Source of the DNA: Circinella umbellata
Lineage: Eukaryota > Mucoromycota > Mucoromycetes > Mucorales > Lichtheimiaceae
Assembly: GCA_025093555.1 (NCBI GenBank)
Contig: JAIWNF010000066.1
Coordinates: 124,001-188,000, forward strand
Direction of reading: 5' to 3'
DNA length: 64,000 nucleotides
Under the pieces are notes generated by a model that was given only the letters and a program-made list of their open reading frames with translations, had not been told where the DNA came from and ran no database searches. The translations under genes were made by a program, and so were the position numbers. This document shows, piece by piece, positions 37,343-49,390 of this stretch (position 1 is the first letter of the stretch; every line of letters starts with the position of its first letter).

Positions 37343-40300
37343 ATGACATCTCAACAACCACTCCATTTATTTCATAGTAATTCACCAACTACACCAACTC
37401 ATTTCGATAACACACGGAAACCACATAATCTTGAAGAAGTTCGTTCTTGGCAGGAGAACAAAGTTGCAGAATGGTTGTCACATCATAACTATAGCCGTTA
37501 TAGGAGCAAGTTTATTGGTAAAAAAAAAAAAAATAAAAGAAAAGAGAATATATAGATATAAACTTAGCGACAAGTCTGTCATAAGCATATGCTTTACCTA
37601 GGCAACTGATACAGCAAAACAATATATAATATATACAATAGAGCATAATATCACGGGAGGAATTTTATTGGATCTCGATAATGAAGCACTTAAAGCAATG
37701 GGTATAAAAACAGTGGGTGAACGAGTTAAATTATTAGTTGCTGTCAAGTCATTACGACAAGAATGTTACGCTTCTGCAGCAACAGCAGCAAGAGCACGGG
37801 TCAACGTAAATATATATATATATATATATATATATAACCAAACACTTTTTTTTTATAATATACAACGAGAGAACAAGGGGATCTAAATCGTGTTTTTTTT
37901 TTTGTTAAAATAGAATTCTCATACAGCCACAACTAATGGTGGTGGTGGAGGTGATCAACGATCCGATTATCATTTACACAATCAATCAGCCACTTCACTT
38001 GCTAGTTCACATACGTTAGCCAACTCTTCTTGGGGATTTCATTTAGATAGTCATGGGAAACACGAAGGATTCAACGTTACAACACCTCACCCAGAAAAAA
38101 CATCCAAATCAGCCGAATCGAGAAGTATATTGAATCGATCGAATTCATTTTCACGTTTTTTGGGACGCTCGGATTCGAAAAAATCATTAAGGTCAGCAGC
38201 CAATGCTCAAGATGCTCCTCCTATGCCTCCAAGTCCAAGAGCTGTACAAAAGGTAGGTGTGTTTTGGACGTGTTGAAGTTTTGGAAGAAAAAAAAGAGAC
38301 AGAAAGAAAGAGGGGGGGGCGGGGGAGAAAGGGGTGAGAACAGTAAATAAAGGAATTGATGTGAGTATATGAGTATTCAAATAAAATAACTGAGAAACTT
38401 GATTGATTTACTTCTTAGCGAAAATCACTGGAAAAGGGAATAATGTCAATGGAACGAGTCAAACAGGTAAAAGTTTATTTGTATGAATCAGGGATAGAAA
38501 AAGAGAGAAAAAAAAAGGACTATTAACTAAATACTTGGTTTTCTTGTGTTTTAGACGTGCGTCAAAGTATTTGGAGAAGAAGGCCAAACACGCATAGTAA
38601 ATGTACATAATACTTTAGACGCAAAAGCAATTATGGCCAAAGTGTTGCATAAATTTGGAATTGATGAATGTAATGCTGATCGATATTGTATATTTGTTGG
38701 TTCAAGTACTAATGGCGAAGGTAACAGCTATTCACTTTTTTTTTTCATTTTGATGTTTGATCCAAATATACAAAAAGTTTATTAATTAGTATAAATAATT
38801 ATTATAGCCCGTGCTTTATTGGATACAGAACTGACCGAAATCTGCAGATCTGCGGATCGACCTGAAAAAGAACGATTAATATTGCGAAAACGACATCAAT
38901 ATCCAACCCACGAAGAATTTAAACGAAAAGGAACACCAACTTATAAACAACATCCTGCATATACCACTTCTCCCATAACTGCAACTCCTCTATCCACAAC
39001 AACAGCAAATGGTTTTCCCGATAAACAAATGACATTAGATATTATTACTGGATCACCTGTTGCCAGTGATAGTAATTTTAGCATGGATAACAATAATAAC
39101 ACCAATAGCAATAATGACGACAATGATAGTTATAAGCGTTTATCAGTAATAGATGATTCACGATTATCTTTACGACCCCAGCAAAAACAAGAGCAACAGC
39201 AACAAGCACGTGTACGACGATTCTTTGGTGAACGTCCACCTTCTGAAGTCATTTCTTCTAATTTACCCTCTTTCTTTCCCAATCATAAACGAGAAGTACT
39301 TGAAACAGCAGGCGTCAATGCAAAACGACTCTCTATGGCACGAAGTTCATCTGTTGCAGGACGCCATGAAAGTACCACAAGTTTCAGAAATAGTGTATTA
39401 CCTGAATTAGTTTCTGTCTTAGGTGTTGATTTGGGTAAGTTCTTGGAAGAAGAAGATGAAGGTGAAGAAGAGGATGATCAAGACGAAAAGACGGCTACCT
39501 CAACAGTATCAATAAATAGTGCAGATGATCTTGAACGTGATGACATTGGCTATGATGATAGTGATGATAAACCTACGACACCCACTATATCGATTCCTCC
39601 GTGTAACGAGAGTGTTGTTTCATATGATAGTAGTGCATCAGCAGAAATAAACAATAATGTAGAATCCACGTCATCAACATTGAATCAGCAACAGCAGTCT
39701 ACTATATCAGCAACAACAATGACCAATCCATACCAAATTCAAAATCGTTCATCCAGTTTATTACATCTTTCTGGAAAACAAGAAGTAACTACCCCTGATG
39801 ATAATATGAAGCAACAACAAACCAATCACACTGCTCATCCAGAACCTACAACGCCTACTAAGGTTCAACCAACCATATGTAAGTTTTTTTTTCTTTGAAT
39901 GTTTTGTAGTATAAATCCATGAAAGGAGGGGTCAATTTTCGAGAATCAGAATAATTGATAGGGAGTTTTAAATAATGTCATAAAAAAAAATAGCAAATGA
40001 ATCCCCTGTTGCTTGGATGAAAGGTGCACTTATTGGTCGAGGCACGTTTGGTGATGTTTATTTGGGACTTAATCCATTAAGTGGGGAATTGATGGCTGTA
40101 AAACAAGTCGAATTACCAGTAGAAAATTCTGCTACAGAAGAACGGAAAAAAGGAATGGTAAAGTAATTCTTTACAAACGTTATTGACACTAATTTTAGAT
40201 ACTAATATGGTTAATAACAATAATTAGGTGGTAGCATTACAACGTGAGATTGATTTACTTAAAGATTTACAGCATGAAAATATAGTACAATATCTCGGTA

Positions 40301-41512
40301 ATTATATTTTTCTTTCCCATTCCTTAATTAATAATAACACCCTATGAGAGGAAATATGGCAAAAGAGTAATAATGCTGACAATGATAATATAACGTAGGG
40401 TCACAAACGGATGCTGCACATTTTAGTATTTTTCTTGAATATGTACCAGGTGGTTCAGTAGCGGGTCTACTTGCTAGTTATGGTGCATTCCAAGAACCAC
40501 TAGTAACAAGTTTTGTGCGTCAAATTCTCAAGGGATTGAATTATTTACACGGAAGAGATATTGTACACAGAGATATTAAAGGTGCCAATGTATTAGGTAA
40601 TATAATCTTTTATATATAACCCACACTAAACTTAATATATCTTATTAATCTCATCCTCTCTTTTTTTTTATTCTTCTCCCTTTTATTTCTACTCCTTTTT
40701 CGTCCCTTTGCTGAAAAATATGTTTTTTAGTGGATAATAAGGGTGGTGTAAAAATTAGTGATTTTGGTATTTCTAAAAAGGTGGAAGAAGGTAAACAATT
40801 TTTGAAATCCAATTTGATTGGGTAAAATAAAATAAAAAAAGCTAATCGTTTCTTTAGATATGATGCAAGTGTCATCTGCTCCCCACAGACCTAGTCTGCA
40901 AGGGTCTATTTTCTGGTAAAAATTTCTTCTTTTTTTTTCATGTGTAAAGAAAAACAAAAACAAATGTACAAACCATGTATTAATGTTGATTAACTATTTA
41001 TAGGATGGCGCCAGAAGTTGTAAAACAAACACATTATACCCGTAAGGCTGATATTTGGTCATTAGGTTGTATGGTAGTTGAAATGTTCACAGGTGATCAT
41101 CCATTTCCTGAATTTTCACAAATGCAAGCTATATTCAAGGTAAATCATGTTCATACTATATATAATCAAGGTTGGGGGGGGGAAGAGTAATATAATATTT
41201 CATCAATAAAAAAATGCTGACAACAGGGGGAAAATACTATTTTTATTTTGGGGGGGATGTAATAATAAATAAAAAGATCGGCAGTTACACCGCGCCTAGC
41301 ATTCCAGATAATATTAGTGAAGATGCTGGCGACTTTTTACGATGTACCTTTAAGTTGTAAGTTGAAAAAAAAAACTTTTTTAATTAATAATAATAATAAA
41401 CTAAATATTATCTTTGTCAATTTATAGAAAACATGAGGAACGACCTACAGCTAATGAATTATTGGACCATGTGTTTGTAACAACACGATGCTCCTCTCCA
41501 GACGAATGTTAA
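37343..41512 (+). CDS. STE11: STE11/Byr2-type MAP kinase kinase kinase (SAM, RA-like, kinase)
   Basis: Fourteen exons sum to 2814 nt, 937 residues: 37343-37517, 37642-37805, 37914-38252, 38419-38466, 38555-38720, 38808-39878, 39994-40157, 40228-40297, 40399-40596, 40731-40790, 40858-40915, 41004-41139, 41277-41356, 41428-41512. A SAM domain (about 30-105) begins [18 protein letters not shown] and continues after the splice with [19 protein letters not shown] Ras-association-like region (about 243-330) starts [20 protein letters not shown] long disordered centre precedes the kinase (about 660-937): [12 protein letters not shown] glycine loop, MAVKQVE lysine, [10 protein letters not shown] catalytic loop, [29 protein letters not shown]. 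All catalytic residues are present. In fungi this kinase heads the mating/filamentation or stress MAPK cascade, receiving input from Ste50/Ras/Cdc42-PAK and phosphorylating Ste7/Pbs2-type MAPKKs; that role is inferred from the domain order. Exon 4 is only 48 nt. Confidence 0.92.
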
Positions 41513-41678
41513 TCCTCATAATAACACAACATAATTAATAATGATCTTATATGTTTATAACTTTTTTTTTTTTTTTTTACTTTTATTACTATTACTGTTA
41601 TTGTTATATTTATATCATATATTAATATAAATATTTTATTCACAGACATCCCCCTTTTATATATACATATATAGCGAA

Positions 41679-41713
<35 letters not shown>

Positions 41714-41852
41714 CACGCACACAAATCAAATTGTTATAAGGCTGTCTATTATTATTACTTTATATATATATATATGCTATTGTTACCCTTTTTATCACCA
41801 AAAAGAAAAAAAAAAGAGTTGTTTTTTTTTTCATTTTTTTTTTTTTTTTTTT
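41513..41852. other. Convergent spacer with (CA)n repeat
   Basis: No gene. It has a poly-T run (41563-41578), a perfect (CA)n tract at 41681-41712, and poly-T runs at 41821-41854 next to the phosphatase stop codon. Confidence 0.7.
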
Positions 41853-43232
41853 TTAGTAAATAGGAAAAAGTCTATGTAGAAACAATGGACTAAATGGGGT
41901 GGACGGTGATTCTCCAATCCATGAAGTTCGACGTTCTAATGGTCTTCCTTCTCCATTTGATCCCCCTCCTGCTTTTGTTTGTGTTGAAGGTCTTGATAGG
42001 ATGATTTGTTGCTGACAAATACCATTGTTACTATGACGAGTAACCATGATAATATGAAAAATGGCAACCATGACGATCAACAAAATATGTAATTCATCAT
42101 CTGGTGGAAAAGTAGGGGTAGTTTTAGTGGTGGTAGGAATTATAATATTTGAGGTAGTAGAAGAAAGGGGTAGACAAGGACTACAATCTTCAACAGTAAG
42201 GCCAGGAGTATCATTAGAGGATGTTGATGATAACAATTGCTGTTGCTGATTATGTTCTTGTATTTTGTCGCATGAATTGTTATGCTGATGAATAGCATGA
42301 CTATAACCACGACGGTATTGATGAAGTGTAGATGAAGCCGAACTTGCTGCTCTTCGTCGAGGTCGTTGATGCTGGGATATTTTCGGACTTGTAGCTTGTG
42401 CTGCATGATGATTATGATGATTAAATTGATAATGTTGATGACAGTGATTATTATGATGCATAGAATTAGAGCGCGCTCGAACCATTATTGTCTTCTTTGG
42501 AAATGCCAATAATTCAAATTCGTTCAATTGATACATAAGTTCCATATTAGGCTTAATTGCTGGTGCACGAATACGTACAAAATCATAAGCTTCAGAAAGT
42601 GTTAGTTTCTTTTCCAATAATCCTGGTGGCGATAATCCGGTCGTCTTTGTCGTCGTCAAATTCGAAAGTATTTGTTCATTGTTGCTGTTGTTGTTATTGC
42701 GAGACAAGTGAAGAATATAGGCAATTACCAAAGAAGCTGAACGTTCCACACCTGATTGACAATGAACCAAAACGTTCATTTTGTCACGGTGAGCTGTTTC
42801 CAATATACGAATAGCGCGATGAAATTCGCGTCGAGCCAAGTTACTTTGCGTATGAGTCCATTTCAAATGATGATAGGATGATACATAAAGTGATGCAGTA
42901 TCACTATGAACTTCATCAGCTACATTCAAGATACATGATATTCCGTGACGTTCGAGCATGTCTTTACTTTCGGCTGTGTGACAAGCACCCAAGAACAAAT
43001 TAGGTAGAATCTGTGCTGGTCCATTCTCATAGTGAGTTAAATGTTGAGGTTCTTGCGATGGTGGATCATATGTTTTACATGCTGGCGTTATTTGTGCGGG
43101 TGTTGTTATTAAGATAGGTGTAGTAGTAGTAGTAGTAGTAGTACGACGCGATGCTAGGTTTAATGAAAGGTTTTTATGATTCTTACGCTTATCACTAGGG
43201 ATATGAGGAATAGGTCGATGTAAAGAAACCAT
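41853..43232 (-). CDS. Dual-specificity (MAPK phosphatase-like) protein phosphatase
   Basis: Single exon, 459 residues. The ATG at 43232 (MVSLHRPIPHIP) is used; the frame is open further up but has no earlier ATG. The DSP domain (about 75-245) starts ILPNLFLGACHTAESKDML, ISCILNVADEV, and has the Cys-based signature VLVHCQSGVERSASLVIAYI (HCxxGxxRS intact). A KIM-like basic motif is not obvious. In the general-acid loop MKP3 has ISDHWSQNL and Msg5 WEHDSQ, but here the sequence is KWTHTQSNL, so the expected Asp appears replaced by Thr. After the domain come His/Gln-rich tracts and a hydrophobic run HILLIVMVAIFHIIMV (about residues 380-397) long enough for one membrane helix. It may dephosphorylate a MAP kinase, plausible next to a MAPKKK, but adjacency is no proof. 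Catalytic competence is uncertain. Confidence 0.83.
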   Translation of the reverse strand: MVSLHRPIPHIPSDKRKNHKNLSLNLASRRTTTTTTTTPILITTPAQITPACKTYDPPSQEPQHLTHYENGPAQILPNLFLGACHTAESKDMLERHGISCILNVADEVHSDTASLYVSSYHHLKWTHTQSNLARREFHRAIRILETAHRDKMNVLVHCQSGVERSASLVIAYILHLSRNNNNSNNEQILSNLTTTKTTGLSPPGLLEKKLTLSEAYDFVRIRAPAIKPNMELMYQLNEFELLAFPKKTIMVRARSNSMHHNNHCHQHYQFNHHNHHAAQATSPKISQHQRPRRRAASSASSTLHQYRRGYSHAIHQHNNSCDKIQEHNQQQQLLSSTSSNDTPGLTVEDCSPCLPLSSTTSNIIIPTTTKTTPTFPPDDELHILLIVMVAIFHIIMVTRHSNNGICQQQIILSRPSTQTKAGGGSNGEGRPLERRTSWIGESPSTPFSPLFLHRLFPIY

Positions 43233-43990
43233 GCAAGAAAAAGTACAAACAAAGAAAGGCACAAAAAAAAAAGTTGGGCAAAAGAAAGAAAGAGTGAGAA
43301 AAAGAAAAGAAAGATATAATAATAATTTAAACTATAATGCAAAGCATAATAAATAAATAAAAGAAGGGGGGAAAAGATGGAAGGGGGTAAATAGAAAGAT
43401 TTGAAAGGAGAGAGAGAGAGAGAGGGCCTGCTGTACAATTACAAGATTCTTCTTTTTAAAAGGGCTATCCATTTAAAGAAAACTTTCTGTTTTGAAAAAG
43501 GGGGGACGAGCATCAAAAAAAACAGAGGAGTACATAAAAGTTAATCATACCCAATATTTTTCTTTTCCTTAATTGCGCTCAATAAAGAGATGAAAGGAAT
43601 TTATATATTTTTTTTTAATAAATGAAATGCATGAACCATAATAATTATATCAAAAATAATAATTCCCCTTCCAAAACCTCCTTGACTTTCCCTTCTACAA
43701 AGAATAAAAACCCTCCCCGTTTTTCGCTATGCATCATATAATCATAATATGCATATTTGCCCAATTCAATCTAAGAAAAAAAGTTACAGTAGTTGTATAT
43801 GTTTAAATATTATACGTGAAACAAAATGACAATTTTTATTAATAAAATAAAAATCAATGAGAGTGTTTTTTTTTGTGGTAAGTTGAAATATGTTCAGTCA
43901 AGGTCGTTTTACATTATCAGCACACAGTTCATGACAGATAAAAAAAGGATGCTTAGTAAATATATAGATGTCAGAATATATTCTTTTTAA
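43233..43990. other. Spacer: phosphatase promoter and STM1-like 3' end
   Basis: No gene seen. Poly-A, GA repeats (43409-43423) and G-runs lie in the first 300 bp; AT-rich DNA follows toward the STM1-like stop codon at 43991. Confidence 0.5.
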
Positions 43991-45699
43991 TTAAGCAGTG
44001 GCACCCAAGGAAGGGAAAGCGGCATCATCTTGGATGTTGATGGAGGGAGCAGCACCAGATTGACGGCCACGACGACCATTACCACGGCCACGACGTTCAC
44101 CGCCACGACGGTTATCGCCACCACGACGGTTGTCGCCACGGAAACCACCACGAGACTTCTCCTGGAAGCGTTGTTCGATTTCAACAACAACCTTATCCTT
44201 ACGTTGTTGCTTATCCTTCTTGGCAACAGGCTTGGCTTCCTATATAATCATTCACAAAAATATTTTAATAAGAAAAATTCACTTTATTCTTTTCCAATGA
44301 TCCCCCCTTTTCTTTATATAATTTCACTTCCTAAACTCATTATTCCACTTCTTTTTCTCCCTCTTGCCATCAATAACTTTTTTACACAAATCCAAAATTA
44401 TATTTCTTTTTTCTTACCTTGACGAAGAAATCGGGTTCTTCTTCCTTGACTAAGGCAACAGCGTTTTCGAACTTCTTATCGGGTTCGGAACCTTCGTTGG
44501 CCTTACGGGCTTCAGGAAGAGAGACCTTCAAAGACTTGTTAGCCTTTTCGGCCAAGTATTCTTGCAAAGTCTTAACTTGCTCTTCAGGCTCAGCAACTTC
44601 AGCAGAGGCTTCTTCAGTAGTGTCCTTGGGGGAAGCAGAGTCGCGAGCACTAATTTTTTTTTAATATAATAATAAAAACATTTAGAACAATCCAAAATTA
44701 CTTGTTGTCTTCTCTGCTTTTTTTTCCCTTTTCCCTTTAGTTTCATCCACCTCGTTCTTTTCCGCTTTCCAATTTTGTCCAACCCGATTTCCCCTTCTTC
44801 ATATATTCGAAATAAACACTTACGCTTCGGCTTCAGCAGTTTCGGGGTGACCCCAACCTTGCTTTTCCTTCTTTTCGCTGTCACTATTATTTGTTTTTTT
44901 TTTATAAAATATATTAATTAGCATGAATGCCCAATTTGAACCGAGCAAAGAAAAAAAAATTATTTCGAGATTCGGGTGTTGTATAGTATAGTATAGTTTT
45001 TTTTTTAAAGAAAAAAAAAACTACTCACGCAATGCCGGTACCGCTGTGACGATCAAATTGACGACCACGTTGTTGACGACCGCCTTGTTGGCGACCACCA
45101 CGACCACCACGACGGGCACCACCACGGGCTAATAATCAAAGATATAAATATTATAATTAGAAACAGAAATCAAACTGATTTTTCGTTCTCCAAAAAAAAA
45201 TGTCGAGATTTGAACGGGGAATTTTCCAAGTCGAACAAAAAGAAAAGCAAAAATGTATTTTTTTTTTTCTCGTCAATCGAATTTCTTTTTTTTTTTGTTA
45301 TTTTTTTTTCTTTCCCTTTCAACCCCTGGAAGAGGGGTATAATGAAAAGGGGAAAAAAGAAAATTGAATTGAAAAGAATAAAGTGCTTTTTGTTTGTTTG
45401 TTTGTTGTAGTTATTTTTTTTTTGTTGGAAGCTTTCTTTCTCGAGGTTTCTTTTTTTTTTTGACATTGTTGCTTTTCTTTTTTTTTTCGACCTGTTTGGT
45501 ATTCTTTTGTTGTGGAAAGAATGTAAAGAAAGTAAATTATTTAATTACCACCAGTGGGTTTGCCGTTGGCACGCTTCTCGCCGTTAGCCTTGGCTTCATC
45601 AACAGTCTTTTCCTGCTTGACAGGAGCAGCAGGTTGACGGACTTCGTTATCGTCACCGAGGATATCGAAGAGGTTCTTGGAGAACGTGGCGTTGGACAT
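43991..45699 (-). CDS. STM1: Stm1/SERBP1-type ribosome-binding protein
   Basis: Five or so exons. The start MSNATFSKNLFDILGDDNEV resembles yeast Stm1 (MSNPFDLLGND). Next come a basic RG-rich stretch (ARGGARRGGRGGRQQGGRQQ), the FDRHSGTG motif (Stm1 ATDRHSRTG), then KKEKQGWGHPETAEAEA (Stm1 has NQGWG), LQEYLAEKANKSL (Stm1 LQDYLNQQA), a KAVALVKEEE-like helix region and a C-terminal RGG/Arg-rich end closing in INIQDDAAFPSLGATA. Stm1/SERBP1/HABP4 proteins thread through the mRNA channel of idle 80S ribosomes, clamp eEF2 and preserve ribosomes in starvation. Third codon positions are richer in C/G than in the neighbours, consistent with a strongly expressed gene. Introns are short; the largest, between the first two exons, carries long T-runs (45250-45490 on the plus strand). 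Confidence 0.85.
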
Positions 45700-46810
45700 G
45701 ACTATACGACCTTAGAAACTGATTCTTTGCGATGGATGGCCTCGTTAGTAGTGAGGATGCGGATGGATGGATTATCGCAAAAAAAGGGACGGATTCGATG
45801 CACCATCTGTAAGTTTGAATTTTAGCCTTTTCCCCAAGGTAAAACATTGTACCGCTTGATTTGATTTAATATGATGGTTTTTTACTTTCCGCTTCCCTTC
45901 TTCCTTTCTTTCCCAACTTAAACAAAATGCAACCCCAACCCATCCATTTTTTCACTAACTATTCCTCTCGCTCCCTCCCCACCCCTAAAAAAATAGTTAC
46001 TTGGAAACAAATATACTTATGAATAGTTTTCGGGCAGCTATTATTATTAATATTAATGCTATATTTATATTATTGTTTGAATGAAAAAAAAATAGTATAT
46101 CTTTCATTTTTTTTATTTATAACTGAAACGATAAAATCTATTCCCGATCATAATATAATTTAGTTCAGTAAAATATATTTAGGAGTTTACAATTACTAAT
46201 CATATTATGCAAAGTATTTAAGTTTCAATTGGAAAAAAACATGTACGTAAAATGATTTCATTTACAGTAAATAAGTCTAAATGATTCCTGTAACTCGTAA
46301 TGGTATTTAGCAAATATGGAGAACAATCATAAGAAATAAAGTCAAATTTAAAGTTTTTCACAAAAAAAAACCTTATTTCCTTTGTTTTTGAAACATTGCG
46401 CAAAATTAACAAGCAGTGCATAAAAAAAAATATCCCCATTTATTACTTGTTGTGTACCAGGCAACATTTTGGCTTTTTATCCTGTCAAAAATCAAAATTG
46501 ATATACACAAAATTATTGTCACGAATATAAATGTAAAAGCTGTATTGAGTGCAACTGTGTGAGAAATACAACTGAGTTTCTTTCCTAAAAGGAAAATAGG
46601 CACTTGAGTACTATAATGTGTCTTGTTAAAGAAATCGTCGTTTGGCACGCTTAGAAATACATTATACTTGGTTGACACATACGTAGCGAATTAGGATACT
46701 AGTGAAAACAAGATCAAGAAAGTGAGCTGTTAATGGACTATATAGATATATTTATACTGAGACTTAAAAAATAAACACTTCCAAGAAGAAGCATACAAAC
46801 ATACCTATAC

Positions 46811-46853
46811 TGTTTTTGAAAAGACCCTCTTCGGGTGCAGTGATCTCCTCGAT
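46811..46853 (-). other. Exon-like island encoding IEEITAPEEGLFKN
   Basis: 43 nt bounded by TCTCTAG upstream and GTATAGG downstream on the minus strand, with GC content and codon use like a well-expressed gene and unlike its surroundings. One frame reads IEEITAPEEGLFKN. I do not recognise the parent protein. It could be one exon of an unassembled gene or a relic. Confidence 0.35.
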
Positions 46854-48804
46854 CTAGAGAAAATATTTGGATTAAAGTAAACAATGAAAAAACAAATACA
46901 TCCCACGGTTTTTACTTGACAGTGCAAAAGGAACGAATCATATTATAGATTAAAAATTACACTGTCACAAGATATTGACACTACGTACATCTTTCTATTA
47001 TGATACCAGATCTATCAAAAAAAAAAAAAATAGAAAGACTACGTACTCTTTTTTGAACCCTGATATCCGAACTTGGATAACAAGAATTAATGGTAGAAGG
47101 AATAAAAAAATGAATATAACTCACAAACTATGTTTATTTTGTGTATGTGTAATAATTACACAAATTCTATTGTGATATATTTAATTTCGTCTTTTTTTAT
47201 TCTGTAGAATTGCTCGCAAGTCTAAACAAGCTTTTATTTATCCCTGAACAGTTCTTTCATATATACTTTTATAAAGTTATCTAGCGAAAAAAAAAATCAA
47301 AGGAAAGCGGTCTGCTGTTGACAACCAGTTTTACTATTTTACATCTTTTGATTCTCTTGCGTTTCAATATGAAGTCACCAGGTAACATGCTTAATTTACT
47401 TGTCATCAGATTTATAGTAATTGATAATTGTTATTATCATGTTTCATCCCGCTGTTCGATATTAAAAAATATAAGAATTCAAGAACATGGTTTTTAATAG
47501 CTATCCATGTCTTTTACAATCACTTCACCTCTCCCCCCCCAAACCCCCTTCTTGTCCCTACGTCATTCTCCCCCATTTTCGTGGTAAATGACTAAAATGG
47601 ATCTATACAGGTTTCTGGACCAATGAAAGAACCCCTTTTTTTTCAAAATAGAGCTATTATGATTAATACTGTTGACACTGAAAAAGAAGGTAAAAAAAAA
47701 AGTCATTGTGTGAACGGTTGTTATTTTAAAGAAAATCACGAAATTATCGATTTTACTCTCTCTTTTACTTGTTTATCTTTATACCAAAGAGGAGGGAGAA
47801 AAGGAAAGGCAATAACAAAAGTTATAAATTTAGGATATTAAGATTTGATTTGTTTAAAGTAAAAAAAAAAAGCCAAACTTTTCAAAAATGTCGTGTGACC
47901 GAATGCGTGGTAACATTTCGTGGGCAATACAGTAATAAAATGACTGAGATTTAGTCACCAAAAGAAAGTAAAGATCTATGGCCCAATAGTAAGTTACTTT
48001 TACCCCCCAAGTGTAATAAGGTTGAACTTTCAAGTTGTCTATCTATTATATATGATATTAGCTTTGCTTATGTCATATATGAAATTGTACACACCTATTA
48101 AAATACCACCAAGTATTAATTACTTGGAGACTCTCCCCCCCCCCATTAACTGCGTTTGGAAAATAGTGTCAAGATCTTATTGTAAATTTGAAGTTGTGGA
48201 ACGGAGGAGAAAAGTTAGTATGGGGTTTCAGCCAGTAAATTAGTATCGCTAAAAAATAATGGTTCATCCTTTTGTATTTTTTACCATTGTTATGTCAAAT
48301 AATTAATATGTAAAAGGTAAATTACACATAATTTGTCAATAATTGTCGATAATGAGTTTCATTTATTTATACACACTATCATATTTAATTACATAAATAA
48401 TATGTTCTACGTACTATAATATAAATTATTATTATAGGGGGTGAGATATATACAGTGTTACGAAGAACAGTTTAGGACTAGCTTTTTCTTTGAATGTTTT
48501 TGATCAACAAGTCAACTTCAAAAAAAAACAGAGTTGGATAATAAATTGATTGTTAAATAAAAGATATCTTAAGCTTTCTATGATTGATTACCTATTTGCT
48601 CATTTACCTTTTGTTCAAGTTAACTCAATAGCTCATAATAAAGTGGAATAATCATATAAAATATGAAATATGTAAAATGATGAATTGTCAGCTAGCAACT
48701 TTTATTACGAACCATTTATTTTATTAATCTTTTTTTTTCATGTTTCTTTCTTAACAATTGGTGACCACATATGCTCAGTGTAAAAATTGATGGTTCAAAC
48801 TTAC

Positions 48805-48854
48805 TGGAAGGTTTACCGGGCCCATTGATAGATTTCTCATTAGCACTTCTATTC
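48805..48854 (-). other. Exon-like island encoding NRSANEKSINGPGKPS
   Basis: 50 nt bounded by TATATTAG and GTAAGTTT on the minus strand, again GC-richer than its surroundings. The natural-looking frame reads NRSANEKSINGPGKPS. Together with the island at 46811-46853 it sums to 93 nt, but the two lie 2 kb apart and their favoured frames do not join. Parent gene unknown. Confidence 0.35.
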
Positions 48855-49390
48855 CTAATATAAAATAAAAACAGAAAAAGTTATTAAAAGTAATAAAAAT
48901 CAATGTGAAAAAAGAAACTACGTTCACTTGTTTATCTCTCTCTCATTTACCCAATACATAAAATACAAAAAAACATTAGCCTATATATGCATAATACATA
49001 TTCAAATAACGCTGAAGTCATATTTTTATTGGCTCATTTAACATTCCCCCCTCCTAAATTGTAAGATGATTGCTTTGGAATATATTTCCCCAGAAGCTTT
49101 AACCCAGCATAAAATTTTGTGTGGGGGGGGGTTTGTGTACTTTTTATGATAGCGCATAAGGTCCATCCCAAAAATAAAAAAAATAAAAGGCTAAAAGAAG
49201 ATTTGCTGAGTTTTCTCTTTTTTTCCTTTCTTCTCTCGTTTTTCCTTTTTCCTTTTTTTTTTTTTTGGTTCAACTACGTAACTAAGGGGTTCACCTCTCT
49301 TTTTTTTAAATATATATATATATATTTATATAGTTTCTTTTGAATTCGAAAATATCTTTGAATATATATATATATATATATAGTCACACA

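Larger units (their letters stand above)
45700..49390. other. Gene-poor region with isolated exon-like islands
   Basis: About 3.7 kb without a gene I can assemble. 45700-45980 is presumably the STM1 promoter/5' UTR and is pyrimidine-rich on the plus strand. Two short minus-strand islands look like spliced exons (46811-46853 and 48805-48854). A plus-strand stretch at about 47611-47690 is also open between a CAG and a GTAAAA. The rest is AT-rich with a C-run near 48136 and a G-run near 49121. Confidence 0.4.

Noticed and set aside
41509..41709. Minus-strand frame starting with Cys-Val repeats
   Set aside because: Translation of the (CA)n microsatellite.
46811..46853. GC-rich GACCCTCTTCGGGTGCAG string considered as a tRNA or snRNA
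   Set aside because: No cloverleaf, no T-loop GTTCGA, no match to the U1, U2, U4, U5 or U6 consensus; a short exon reading fits better.
47611..47690. Plus-strand open stretch SGPMKEPLFFQNRAIM between CAG and GTAAAA
   Set aside because: No neighbouring exon continues it convincingly and codon use looks like background.
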